This document shows positions 45,693 to 53,047 of a stretch of 64,000 bases of DNA, piece after piece. The translations under genes were made by a program, and so were the position numbers. The notes beneath the pieces were generated by a model. It saw only the letters and a list, made by a program, of their open reading frames with translations. It did not search any database and was not told the DNA's origin. The first letter of the stretch is position 1. Each line of letters starts with the position of its first letter. Source of the DNA: Paenibacillus sp. FSL H7-0331 (GTDB lineage Bacteria > Bacillota > Bacilli > Paenibacillales > NBRC-103111). The DNA lies in the NCBI RefSeq assembly GCF_001956045.1, contig NZ_MRTH01000022.1, positions 1 through 64,000 of the forward strand, read 5' to 3'.

Positions 45693-46601
45693 ATGAAATG
45701 TTCATTGTCTAGACTGGCCATAAAAGCAGTCGTGTTAAGTCTTGCTGTTACTTTTATTTTCTTCTCTTCACTTACTGGCTTCGTGAGTAAATCATATGCC
45801 GAAGATCAACAAATCGTTGCGACATGGCTATGGAATACATACTCAATTTGGAAAGAGAAAGACAAAACACTTGATTTTCTTGGTCGAAACGGTATCAATC
45901 TTTTGTATCTGCAAATTGATGTAGATATACCTTCCGATGTTTATAGTACCTTTATTAGAGAAGCTGAAAGTCGTGGTATTAAAGTTCATGCTTTAGGTGG
46001 AGCCCCCGAATGGGTCCTACCCGAGCAGCAAGGGAAACTGTACCAGTTCATAGATTGGGTGAACACATACAATAACAGCGTTCTTCCCAGCGAACGATTT
46101 AACGGTATCCATCTTGATGTGGAGCCGTATGTGCTTCCGCAATGGCGGAGTGACCCAGATAAGATGCTAGGGCTTTGGATGGATACGATTAGCGGTTTTG
46201 TCCAGCAAGTCAAAGCAGATACACATTTAACTACTGGTGTAGATTTGCCGGTGTGGCTAGATAGGCTTAACGTCCCTGATGGATACGGTGGTAGAACTAC
46301 GCTTTCGGATTGGATGATTCGCAGGCTGGATCAAATCTCCTTGATGGCCTATATTGATAATGCCGAGGACATTATCAAATCCGTTTCGAATGAGTTGGTT
46401 GAAGCTGAAAAAGCCAGCAAGCCGGTCATCATTGGGGTGGAAACCCTCAACAATAACGAAGAGCACAGCAGCTTTTATGCAAAGGGAAGATCCCAAATGC
46501 AAAGAGAATTGAATACGGTAATCCGAACACTCTCGAGCAATTCATCTTTTGCCGGATATGCCATTCATGAATATGAAAGCTGGACATCTTTAAAAGATTA
46601 A
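45693..46601 (+). CDS. Secreted TIM-barrel-like hydrolase, unknown specificity
   Basis: ATG behind AAGGAGAACGTCC; 302 residues. Signal peptide with core AVVLSLAVTFIFFSSLTGFV and likely cleavage after SYA. The mature domain has alternating strands and helices with acidic strand ends: NLLYLQIDVDIP, GIHLDVEPYVLPQW, HLTTGVDLPVW, QISLMAYIDNAEDI, PVIIGVETLNNN, SFAGYAIHEYESW. DVEP, YID and VETL are placed like catalytic residues in GH18/GH114-like barrels, so a secreted glycosidase is plausible. No exact family recognised. Confidence 0.65.
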   Translation: MKCSLSRLAIKAVVLSLAVTFIFFSSLTGFVSKSYAEDQQIVATWLWNTYSIWKEKDKTLDFLGRNGINLLYLQIDVDIPSDVYSTFIREAESRGIKVHALGGAPEWVLPEQQGKLYQFIDWVNTYNNSVLPSERFNGIHLDVEPYVLPQWRSDPDKMLGLWMDTISGFVQQVKADTHLTTGVDLPVWLDRLNVPDGYGGRTTLSDWMIRRLDQISLMAYIDNAEDIIKSVSNELVEAEKASKPVIIGVETLNNNEEHSSFYAKGRSQMQRELNTVIRTLSSNSSFAGYAIHEYESWTSLKD

Positions 46602-46751
46602 GCTTTCAGTCAATCTGTTCTTTTTAATGAACTAAAGCGATGCAAATCATGTCCGTTGTAAGACCGTTCTGAGGCCGCTTTATGTCAGATTCTTTGACGA
46701 AAGGCGTGGTATGATTGTATTGTAGCAAAATTGGATACGAACAAATGAGGG

Positions 46752-46761
46752 GCGCCGCTGG
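46752..46761. repeat. Target-site duplication, left
   Basis: GCGCCGCTGG directly before the left inverted repeat; the identical 10 bases recur at 48412-48421. Confidence 0.9.
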
Positions 46762-46803
46762 CAATGTCATTAAGTTAAGGCGGAGAGCCAAAAATCAAGA
46801 AGA

Positions 46804-46839
46804 AGAGCAGGTTATCGAAAAGATAGCCTGCTCTTTTTT
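46804..46839 (+). terminator. Terminator inside the left end of the IS
   Basis: AGAGCAGGTTATC and GATAGCCTGCTCT form a perfect 13-bp stem, followed by TTTTT, upstream of the transposase gene. It would block readthrough from outside promoters. Confidence 0.85.
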
Positions 46840-46920
46840 GCACGAAAAAGTGAAAATATGACTTGACAAGTAGATAGAAATGTGTGGCGAAGCCCCTTGA
46901 AAAACGAGGAGGTTACGCCA

Positions 46921-48243
46921 ATGAATAAGTACGCAAATTCGCTAAAAGAAACGCTGACATCCCTCATACGAGAAATGGCAGCTGCACCCGCATCTTTTGT
47001 CAAAAACCCTGAAAAAGATTTTACCCGCAAGAAAAAGTTACCCTTTGAAACGGTTATGCAACTCCTGATCTCCATGGGAGGCAACAGCCTCTATAAGGAA
47101 CTCTTGGAATCGCAGGGCTATAACGTGAACACCGCAACCACTTCTGCTTTTGTCCAGCAGAGGCATAAAATTCTGCCGTCTGCCGTGGAATTCTTATTTC
47201 ACGCATTTACGCAATCGCACACAGATATCAAGGATTACCGAGGCTATCGTTTTCTTGCCATTGACGGTTCGGATTTACATATCGCAACGGATCCTACGGA
47301 TGCGGACACCTATTTTCAAAATCAACCGAACACGAAAGGCTACAACCTTCTACATTTGAATGCAGCCTATGACCTCTGCAACAGGATTTACGTGGATGCC
47401 ATTGTTCAGCCCCGAAGGTTGTGTAACGAAGGAAGGGCACTGGCTGCTATGGTCGATCGTTCCCCGCTCAAGGGAAAAATCATTGTGATTGCCGATCGAG
47501 GTTATGAAAGCTACAACAATTTCGCGCATATTGAGCGCAAAGGGTGGAACTACGTCATAAGGGTAAAAGATTTAGACTCCAGTGGCATTCTTTCGGGCTT
47601 GCGTTTGCCCTCTGGCGGAGCGTTTGATCTGGATGTTCATCTGACACTCACCAAAAAACAAACCAAAGAAGTCAAAGCTCATCCCGATCTATACAAGTTC
47701 GTCCCTTCTACGTCTACCTTTGATTTTTTGGACCTGCAGGAGAATTTGTTTTACCCGATTTCCTTTCGGGTTGTTCGTTTCGTCCTGCCGGGTGGCACTT
47801 ATGAAACCGTCATTACGAATCTTTCCGCCGTTGATTTTCCACCTGATGAAATCAAGTCCATTTATCACATGCGATGGGGCATTGAAACCTCGTTCAGAGC
47901 CTTGAAATACACCGTCGGTCTGACGAGTTTTCACGCAAAGAGGCGGGAGTTCATCATTCAAGAAGTTTTCGCAAGAATGATCATGTACAATTTTGCGGAA
48001 ATGATGACCTCGCACGTCGTCATTTCCCAAATGAATAAACGGTACCACTACCAAGTCAACTTCACAGTCGCCGTTTACGTTTGTAGACGATTCCTGCGCT
48101 CCAGGGATAATGAGCCCCTACCCAATGTTGAAGCACTGATTCGTAAAAACATTCTGCCGATTCGACCCATCCGCCCAGGACAGCAGAATACGCGCAAAAT
48201 CCGCTACAAATCTGTTGTTAGCTTCGTCTATAGAGTAGCATAA
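46921..48243 (+). CDS. IS4-family transposase
   Basis: ATG at 46921 behind GAGGAGGTTACGCCA; 440 residues, full length. DDE motifs: FLAIDGSDLHIA (first Asp), VIADRGYES (second Asp), and the IS4 signature YHMRWGIETSFRALK, which fits Y-(2)-R-(3)-E-(6)-K with the catalytic Glu. The gene is intact and sits inside the bounded element, so it is probably active. Confidence 0.93.
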   Translation: MNKYANSLKETLTSLIREMAAAPASFVKNPEKDFTRKKKLPFETVMQLLISMGGNSLYKELLESQGYNVNTATTSAFVQQRHKILPSAVEFLFHAFTQSHTDIKDYRGYRFLAIDGSDLHIATDPTDADTYFQNQPNTKGYNLLHLNAAYDLCNRIYVDAIVQPRRLCNEGRALAAMVDRSPLKGKIIVIADRGYESYNNFAHIERKGWNYVIRVKDLDSSGILSGLRLPSGGAFDLDVHLTLTKKQTKEVKAHPDLYKFVPSTSTFDFLDLQENLFYPISFRVVRFVLPGGTYETVITNLSAVDFPPDEIKSIYHMRWGIETSFRALKYTVGLTSFHAKRREFIIQEVFARMIMYNFAEMMTSHVVISQMNKRYHYQVNFTVAVYVCRRFLRSRDNEPLPNVEALIRKNILPIRPIRPGQQNTRKIRYKSVVSFVYRVA

Positions 48244-48328
48244 TTCGTTTCACATGAACATTTTTTTAAGCGGATTGTCCATCCGCTTGTTTGCTGTGCG
48301 CATTTTACTTTGCTTGCAACCAAAAAAC

Positions 48329-48358
48329 AAACGGCACAGGGATTATCCTATGCCGTTT
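48329..48358. terminator. Hairpin near the right end of the IS
   Basis: AAACGGCACAGG and CCTATGCCGTTT pair over 12 positions with one mismatch, followed by TTTCAG on the plus strand and an A/T tract on the other. Confidence 0.55.
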
Positions 48359-48411
48359 CAGATTCCATTTGTATTCCCAGTCTTGTCTTTGAGCTTAACT
48401 TAATGACATTG

Positions 48412-48421
48412 GCGCCGCTGG
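48412..48421. repeat. Target-site duplication, right
   Basis: Second copy of GCGCCGCTGG. Joined across the excised element, the site reads GGGCGCC-GCT-GGTGTCC-TTTTTTT, a terminator hairpin. Confidence 0.9.
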
Positions 48422-48531
48422 TGTCCTTTTTTTGTTATCCATTTAACCAATTGGAGGTGAACACCATTACTTTAGATATTTAAAAGGGAAATCCTTCCTA
48501 ATGTCGAAATGTGATGGTGGGAGGTGCTACA

Positions 48532-48888
48532 GTGCCAAAATGTGCAAGATGTAACGGGACAGGTAAGTACAAAGTTTTTTGGATTTTTAAAGATTGGTGT
48601 GATGTATGCGAGGGGCGGGGGACCCATTCCTCATATGGAACACGTAGATTAGCAAAGGTTGCACATAATAGAGATGACTTTGAAAGTGTTTCGAGCTCTT
48701 GGAGTTTTTCCACTAATGAAAGCTCCTCTCAGAGCTACCGTGATAGTAGTAGTTCAAGCAGTTGGGGGAATTCAAACGATTCAAGTGATTCAAGTAGTAG
48801 CTATAGTTCATCAAATGACGACTCGGGAAGTTCATACGATTCAGATAGTGATAGCTCCAGCGGTAATTCATCAAATGATTCCGACTGA
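48532..48888 (+). CDS. DnaJ-type zinc-finger protein with Ser/Asp-rich tail
   Basis: GTG at 48532 behind GGGAGGTGCTACA; 118 residues. CARCNGTGKY and CDVCEGRG are two CxxCxGxG half-sites making one DnaJ-like zinc centre. After residue ~50 the protein is almost only Ser, Asn, Asp, Gly and Tyr (about 65 residues), probably disordered. Function unknown; similar small zinc-finger proteins occur in phages and plasmids. It lies just beyond the IS. Confidence 0.65.
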   Translation: MPKCARCNGTGKYKVFWIFKDWCDVCEGRGTHSSYGTRRLAKVAHNRDDFESVSSSWSFSTNESSSQSYRDSSSSSSWGNSNDSSDSSSSYSSSNDDSGSSYDSDSDSSSGNSSNDSD

Positions 48889-48955
48889 GTATATTAAAAG
48901 CTAAATCGAAAAAAGTACTATGGGGTCAGTCCCCTGATCCTCAGGACTTTCAATT

Positions 48956-49650
48956 TTATATCAGCTTTACCATATCGCTATACAGTAGCCGTTGATCTTT
49001 TGGAAACTCGATATCACGATGAAAATGTCCAAAGAAACATTTTTTATATTGCAATCTTTCAGATATCTGTTGAAAATAAGAGTGCATTGGATCTAATGGG
49101 TACTTGATTCCAAGCTGATCGGCAATAAGTGCCAATGTGCCGCTTGAGCAAGTATGAGTGACCACATAGTCGACTTTCCAATTGTGTTGATCTAGATTTA
49201 TTAGCCCTTCTTCATATTCGGTAGAAGAGGGCATTTCACGGCTCCACCAGGTCTTGCCTTCTTTCCGGTATTCCTTACCATGAGAGTCAGCACCACCAAA
49301 AGTGAAAAACTTCTTTCCCTCAATCTCATAAACTTGGCCGCGCATAAGATGGATGACACTGTTATTTATCCGGCGAATCTTTCCGCCGTTCCAAATCTCA
49401 ATAGGGTAAGCATCCAGCATATCATGGTTCTCATGATTGCCATCAATGATAAGGTCGTGAATGGTTTATCTCTATGCAACCATTTGAGCCAGTATTGATC
49501 CTCTTTATCACCATTCCAAATTAATCCGAAATCACCTGATATGACAACGAAATCCACCTTAGTCATATTACGCTGCTGCAGGAAATTTTTAGAATAAAGC
49601 CTGCGTCCAATACTTACGCTGCCGTGAACGTCTCCAGTAATATAAATCAT
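48956..49650 (-). pseudogene. Metallophosphoesterase broken by a one-base frameshift
   Basis: The 5' part (49650 to about 49455) reads MIYITGDVHGSVSIG and FVVISGDFGLIW. The 3' part continues in another frame with IIDGNHENHDMLDAYPIEIW, VVTHTCSSG and KKCFFGHFHRD. Together they give all five calcineurin-like motifs (D-x-H, GDxx, GNHE, H, GHxH). Restoring one base in ACCTTATC near 49455 joins the frames as TTLIIDGNHEN. As given, the product is split in two; a sequencing error cannot be excluded. Confidence 0.85.
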
Positions 49651-49735
49651 ATATCTAGCCTCCCGTAAAGCAGGGCAGAATGAGTTTATTATTTATTAAT
49701 ATACAGGACCAGTAGCTGAGTAACTTTTTATCCTT

Positions 49736-50150
49736 TCAATCAGTATAAGGATTGAAAATATCTGGCATGTAGTGGGAAGCGGAGGCGCTCATCTCAACAT
49801 CAGGTTTGCCTATATACAACTGGGTTCCATCACCGTTAAAGGATTCTTCACCTCGTGTCCATTTTTTTGGCGTACTGACGCTAAAGTCAAACCGTACATT
49901 AGAATACGTTTGCCATTCATCCGATTTTGTTAAGTCGGAACCTGGAGTTGTTGGGGGTTTAGAATAGGATGCCTGGGGGCTAGCAATTGCTATCGTCTTC
50001 GAATTCTCATCCCATCTCACATCGGCTCCCAATGATTCAGAGACAACCCTTAACGGCACATAGCTTTGTCCATTTATAATCTGGATATCTGTTGAAACGG
50101 ATTTTCCATTGATGAATAGTTTGATATCGGAAGCAGCGACGTGATGAGTT
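49736..50150 (-). pseudogene. Copper-amine-oxidase N-terminal-like domain protein, 5' end lost
   Basis: Minus-strand frame begins AASDIKLFINGKSVSTD, then YVPLRVVSESLGADVRWDENSKTIAI, the repeat found in secreted Paenibacillus proteins (often called stalk domain), and ends in an unknown ~70-residue domain (FSVSTPKKWTRGEESF). Intact relatives have a signal peptide right before AASDIKLF. Here the frame runs back only to a stop in the MFS-gene terminator, with no start codon or signal sequence. ATG 50059 is internal to the domain. Confidence 0.7.
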
Positions 50151-50182
50151 TCTCGTCGGAAGTCAGCATCATTGTTATATTT

Positions 50183-50224
50183 TAAAAGTCAGGTTCTTGT
50201 CATCAATCGATGTCAAGAACCTGA
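50183..50224 (-). terminator. Terminator of the MFS gene
   Basis: TCAGGTTCTTG and CAAGAACCTGA (11 bp) with loop, followed on the minus strand by CTTTTAAAATA. Confidence 0.7.
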
Positions 50225-50251
50225 TTACATTCCCGATCAGTCTACCTGACC

Positions 50252-51637
50252 CTACGACTCTTCCAATTGCCCTGACTTTCGGCGCCGCCAACTCATGAAT
50301 ACCAGGGACAATGCAATTACCGAGAGGATAGCCCCAAGTAGCTGAAATCCCCCGTCGCTGAACTTATCTCCCATTATGATGCCTAGCAGCAATGAAGAGA
50401 GAATGGTTCCCAGGTATCTCGATGTCATAAATACTCCGGATGCTACACCGATTATTTCTTTTGGAGAACTTTGGAACAAGGCTGCTTGCATACCTACATT
50501 GTTCAACCCGTTGCTAATACCGAATGCAGCCAAAGCCAGACACACGCTGATAACCGGTGAAGTTTGATTCAATGTCACGAGCCACACCGACCCAAATGTC
50601 ATTAGAATTGCAGACAACAGCAATGCCGGTCGTGGTCCTGATTTATCTATCCATCGTCCTGCTATGGGAGAAACAACGAGCGAGCACAAACCTAAACTTA
50701 GCATGAGAATACCTGTATGGAATTCACTTACATGACGTACCATTTGCAAATAGGATGGAAGCCCGAAAAAGAGCGAGTAATAAAGTACGTTAACGAGTAT
50801 AAATTCGATATTGACCCAAGTCATTGCAGGATATTTGGCAAATGTGCGTAAAGGGATAAAGGGAGACGTTACTTTTAACTCATGTCGTACGAAAGCCCCC
50901 AATGCAACGAGGCCTATCAGCACGACAATAACATGCTCAAATGAGACATGCCCAGATGATTTTGCTGACAGTAATCCAACGAGTAGGGCAACCAGACCCA
51001 CTGTGAAGAACAGAATACCTGACGTATCAATCAAATCAAACCATTTACGAATGGACATGCCCTGTGCAACGGATGTTGGCGGTTCGTCCTTAGGGATATT
51101 CCTCCAAGCTAATAGAAAGCTCGTCACCACGAACGGAATATTGACCAAAAAGATAGCAGGCCAATCCCACCAGTGAATCAAGACCCCACCAATAAAAGGT
51201 CCAAGTGCTGCAGCTCCTGACAGGAATATGGACATAACTGATAACGCAGACGCTTGTTTCTCCGTAATATGAATTCGCACAATGGCCATTCCAACTGAAA
51301 CCATCATGCTTGTTCCGATGGCTTGCACAATTCGGAACACAATAAGCCACCCAAAGTTTGGCGATAGTGGGGCTAATAATGAGGCAACGAAGGAAACAAT
51401 AAGCCCGGCAAGAAATATCTTCTTTCGACCGAAAATATCACTGGCTTTTCCCATGACAGGTTGAGCGATGCTACTTGCAATGTAGAAAGAAAAAATAATC
51501 CAGGAAACACCTGTAAAGTCAAGGTCGTACACATTTTGCAGCCTTGAAATAGCAACAGAAATCATCGAAGAATTTAATGGGTTCAATAGCATACCCAGTC
51601 CAACGGATATCAACAACCACCTACTACGAACAATCAT
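50252..51637 (-). CDS. DHA2-type MFS efflux transporter
   Basis: 461 residues with about 14 hydrophobic segments. Motif A is clear (PVMGKASDIFGRKKIFLAG), motif C-like region SGAAALGPFIGGVLIHWWDWPAIFLVNIPF is typical of DHA2 drug:H+ antiporters. ATG start at 51637 follows AGGACCAAAAATG context. It should export drugs or metabolites across the membrane. Divergent from a small gene at 51751. Confidence 0.9.
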   Translation of the reverse strand: MIVRSRWLLISVGLGMLLNPLNSSMISVAISRLQNVYDLDFTGVSWIIFSFYIASSIAQPVMGKASDIFGRKKIFLAGLIVSFVASLLAPLSPNFGWLIVFRIVQAIGTSMMVSVGMAIVRIHITEKQASALSVMSIFLSGAAALGPFIGGVLIHWWDWPAIFLVNIPFVVTSFLLAWRNIPKDEPPTSVAQGMSIRKWFDLIDTSGILFFTVGLVALLVGLLSAKSSGHVSFEHVIVVLIGLVALGAFVRHELKVTSPFIPLRTFAKYPAMTWVNIEFILVNVLYYSLFFGLPSYLQMVRHVSEFHTGILMLSLGLCSLVVSPIAGRWIDKSGPRPALLLSAILMTFGSVWLVTLNQTSPVISVCLALAAFGISNGLNNVGMQAALFQSSPKEIIGVASGVFMTSRYLGTILSSLLLGIIMGDKFSDGGFQLLGAILSVIALSLVFMSWRRRKSGQLEES

Positions 51638-51750
51638 TTTTGGTCCTCCCCAAAGCGTAATAATATCATCGTACTTGAAGTCTCTTATTTATTCCAACGC
51701 ATTTTATGTTATGAATTAATTGACTTAAAGGAATGAGTGGAGGGTGCAAC

Positions 51751-51978
51751 ATGGAACTTCTTCGGAAGCAAATTCCTTCCCTAAATATGTGTATGAGGGA
51801 GTTGAACCTGCAAGGCTTGGAATTCCGTGAGGTTGTTGTAGAATATTTTGAGGCGATATTTAACAGACAATTTAATCATCCGGCACCACTGTTGGCGGGT
51901 GAATCAGATTACTGGACGAGCCCCGAGTCGGGGTCCGTTTCAAAATGTGTTGACACGACACTGAATGGTGTCATATAA
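51751..51978 (+). CDS. Small ORF, possibly truncated gene
   Basis: ATG behind TGGAGGGTGCAAC, a strong ribosome binding site; 75 residues beginning MELLRKQIPSLNMCMREL. The frame runs on through the ArsR promoter and operator and stops at 51978, so its last ~25 residues are probably not an original coding sequence. It looks like the 5' fragment of a gene cut when the ArsR unit arrived. Not recognised. Confidence 0.35.
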   Translation: MELLRKQIPSLNMCMRELNLQGLEFREVVVEYFEAIFNRQFNHPAPLLAGESDYWTSPESGSVSKCVDTTLNGVI

Positions 51979-51979
51979 T
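51950..51979 (+). promoter_or_regulatory. Sigma-A promoter of the ArsR/SRPBCC operon
   Basis: TTGACA (51950-51955), 18 bases, TATAAT (51974-51979): both hexamers perfect. The spacer is filled by an operator. Confidence 0.92.
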
Positions 51980-52001
51980 CATAAAGACACTAAATGGTGT
52001 C
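51957..52001. promoter_or_regulatory. Two ArsR-type operators
   Basis: GACACTGAATGGTGTC (51957-51972) and GACACTAAATGGTGTC (51986-52001) are two near-identical inverted repeats (arms GACAC/GTGTC), one between -35 and -10 and one covering the start site, 29 bases apart centre to centre. This suits repression by the ArsR protein encoded next. Confidence 0.85.
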
Positions 52002-52109
52002 GGATTAGGAGTTCTAGCCTCGTGGGCGCTGCGTTCGTAGAGCCGCATACTTTAAGAAGGTTGTGAATTAACGGATGCCCCTTGGTAATAATAGTTAGGA
52101 GAGGGTGTT

Positions 52110-52436
52110 GTGAGCGATAACAACCAGTTGCGGGATGTGTATGACGCGATTGCAGATCCAACTAGGCGCCGACTGATTCGTCTGTTAGCAGAGGCAGAGG
52201 AGATACCACTTCATGAGTTAACGGCACAGTTCCAAATGGGCCGTACAGCGGTATCCAAGCATTTGACAATCCTTAAAGAGGCCGGGCTGGTGCTTGACCG
52301 AAAAGTCGGCAGAGAAACGCGATTTAGGCTAAATGCCTCTCCACTCAGAGAAATTCAAGATTGGGTGGCTTTCTACAGCAAATTCTGGAGTGCGAATATG
52401 TTGCGATTGAACCAACTATTAGAGGAGGATGAATAA
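52110..52436 (+). CDS. ArsR-family regulator
   Basis: GTG start behind AGGAGAGGGTGTT; 108 residues. Winged helix: IADPTRRRLIRLLAEAEEIPLHELTAQFQMGRTAVSKHLTILKEAGLVLDRKVGRETRFRLN. No cysteine metal-site motif, so this is the SdpR-like group often coupled to SRPBCC (AHSA1) proteins rather than a metal sensor. Overlaps the next gene by one base (TAATG) and has two candidate operators in its promoter, implying autoregulation. Confidence 0.92.
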   Translation: MSDNNQLRDVYDAIADPTRRRLIRLLAEAEEIPLHELTAQFQMGRTAVSKHLTILKEAGLVLDRKVGRETRFRLNASPLREIQDWVAFYSKFWSANMLRLNQLLEEDE

Positions 52437-52831
52437 TGAGTTTAACATTATCCTTGGATTTTCAGTTCACGTCATCGATCGAAAAGGTTTGGTCCGCCTT
52501 AACCGATTCAAGCAAGCTTGCCAAGTGGACCATGGAAAATGATTTTAAGCCTGTCGTAGGACACCGTTTTCAGTTTCGCACTCAGCCGACCGAATGGTGG
52601 AATGGAATTATTGACGGTGAAGTACTTATCGTGGAGGCACCAGACCTGTTGTCTTATACTTGGGAAAGCGGAGAGAAGCACACGGTTACCTGGACGCTGC
52701 AGGATTTAGGAGACGGGAAGGTTAACCTTCATCTCGAACAAACCGGAATCTCAAATGATCAAGCACTCGCAGGGGCTAAGTATGGCTGGGGTAATTGGTT
52801 CCGCGAGTTTGAAAAGGTGTTGGAACAATAA
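52436..52831 (+). CDS. SRPBCC/AHSA1-domain protein
   Basis: 131 residues, translationally coupled to arsR by TAATG. Features of the START-like SRPBCC fold: FTSSIEKVWSALTDSSKLAKWTMENDF, GEVLIVEAPDLLSYTWE, HTVTWTLQDLGDGKVNLHLEQTG, GWGNWFREFEKVL. Such proteins bind hydrophobic ligands; when paired with ArsR they are thought to answer to small lipophilic compounds. Substrate unknown. Confidence 0.9.
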   Translation: MSLTLSLDFQFTSSIEKVWSALTDSSKLAKWTMENDFKPVVGHRFQFRTQPTEWWNGIIDGEVLIVEAPDLLSYTWESGEKHTVTWTLQDLGDGKVNLHLEQTGISNDQALAGAKYGWGNWFREFEKVLEQ

Positions 52832-52873
52832 CCGCTTTCGGTATTAAACGATAGTTAAATAGCCCAACCTCAT

Positions 52874-52926
52874 AAAACAGATCACTTCATGGTAGTATCT
52901 AATGCCCATCAAGTGATCTGTTTTTA
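52874..52926 (+). terminator. Terminator of the ArsR/SRPBCC operon
   Basis: AAAACAGATCACTT and AAGTGATCTGTTTT form a perfect 14-bp stem with a 23-base loop, followed by T's. Confidence 0.85.
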
Positions 52927-53047
52927 CACGTATGTCTGCTTTTCTGATTTCAATTTACTTGAGAACGGAAAAACCGATCTGTCTAAACCGCTTTCTTGCG
53001 GTGTTTCATCGGATAAGGATCTTAAAAAGAGTAAAGGAGGATATCTG

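Larger units (their letters stand above)
46762..48411 (+). mobile_element. IS4-family insertion sequence, complete
   Basis: The 1650-bp element is bounded by an 18-bp perfect inverted repeat CAATGTCATTAAGTTAAG (46762-46779 and complement at 48394-48411) and flanked by a 10-bp direct target duplication. It carries one intact DDE transposase gene and hairpin terminators near both ends. The duplication of 10 bp and the transposase motif fit the IS4/IS231 group. The intact state of ends, gene and duplication argues for recent insertion. Confidence 0.92.
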
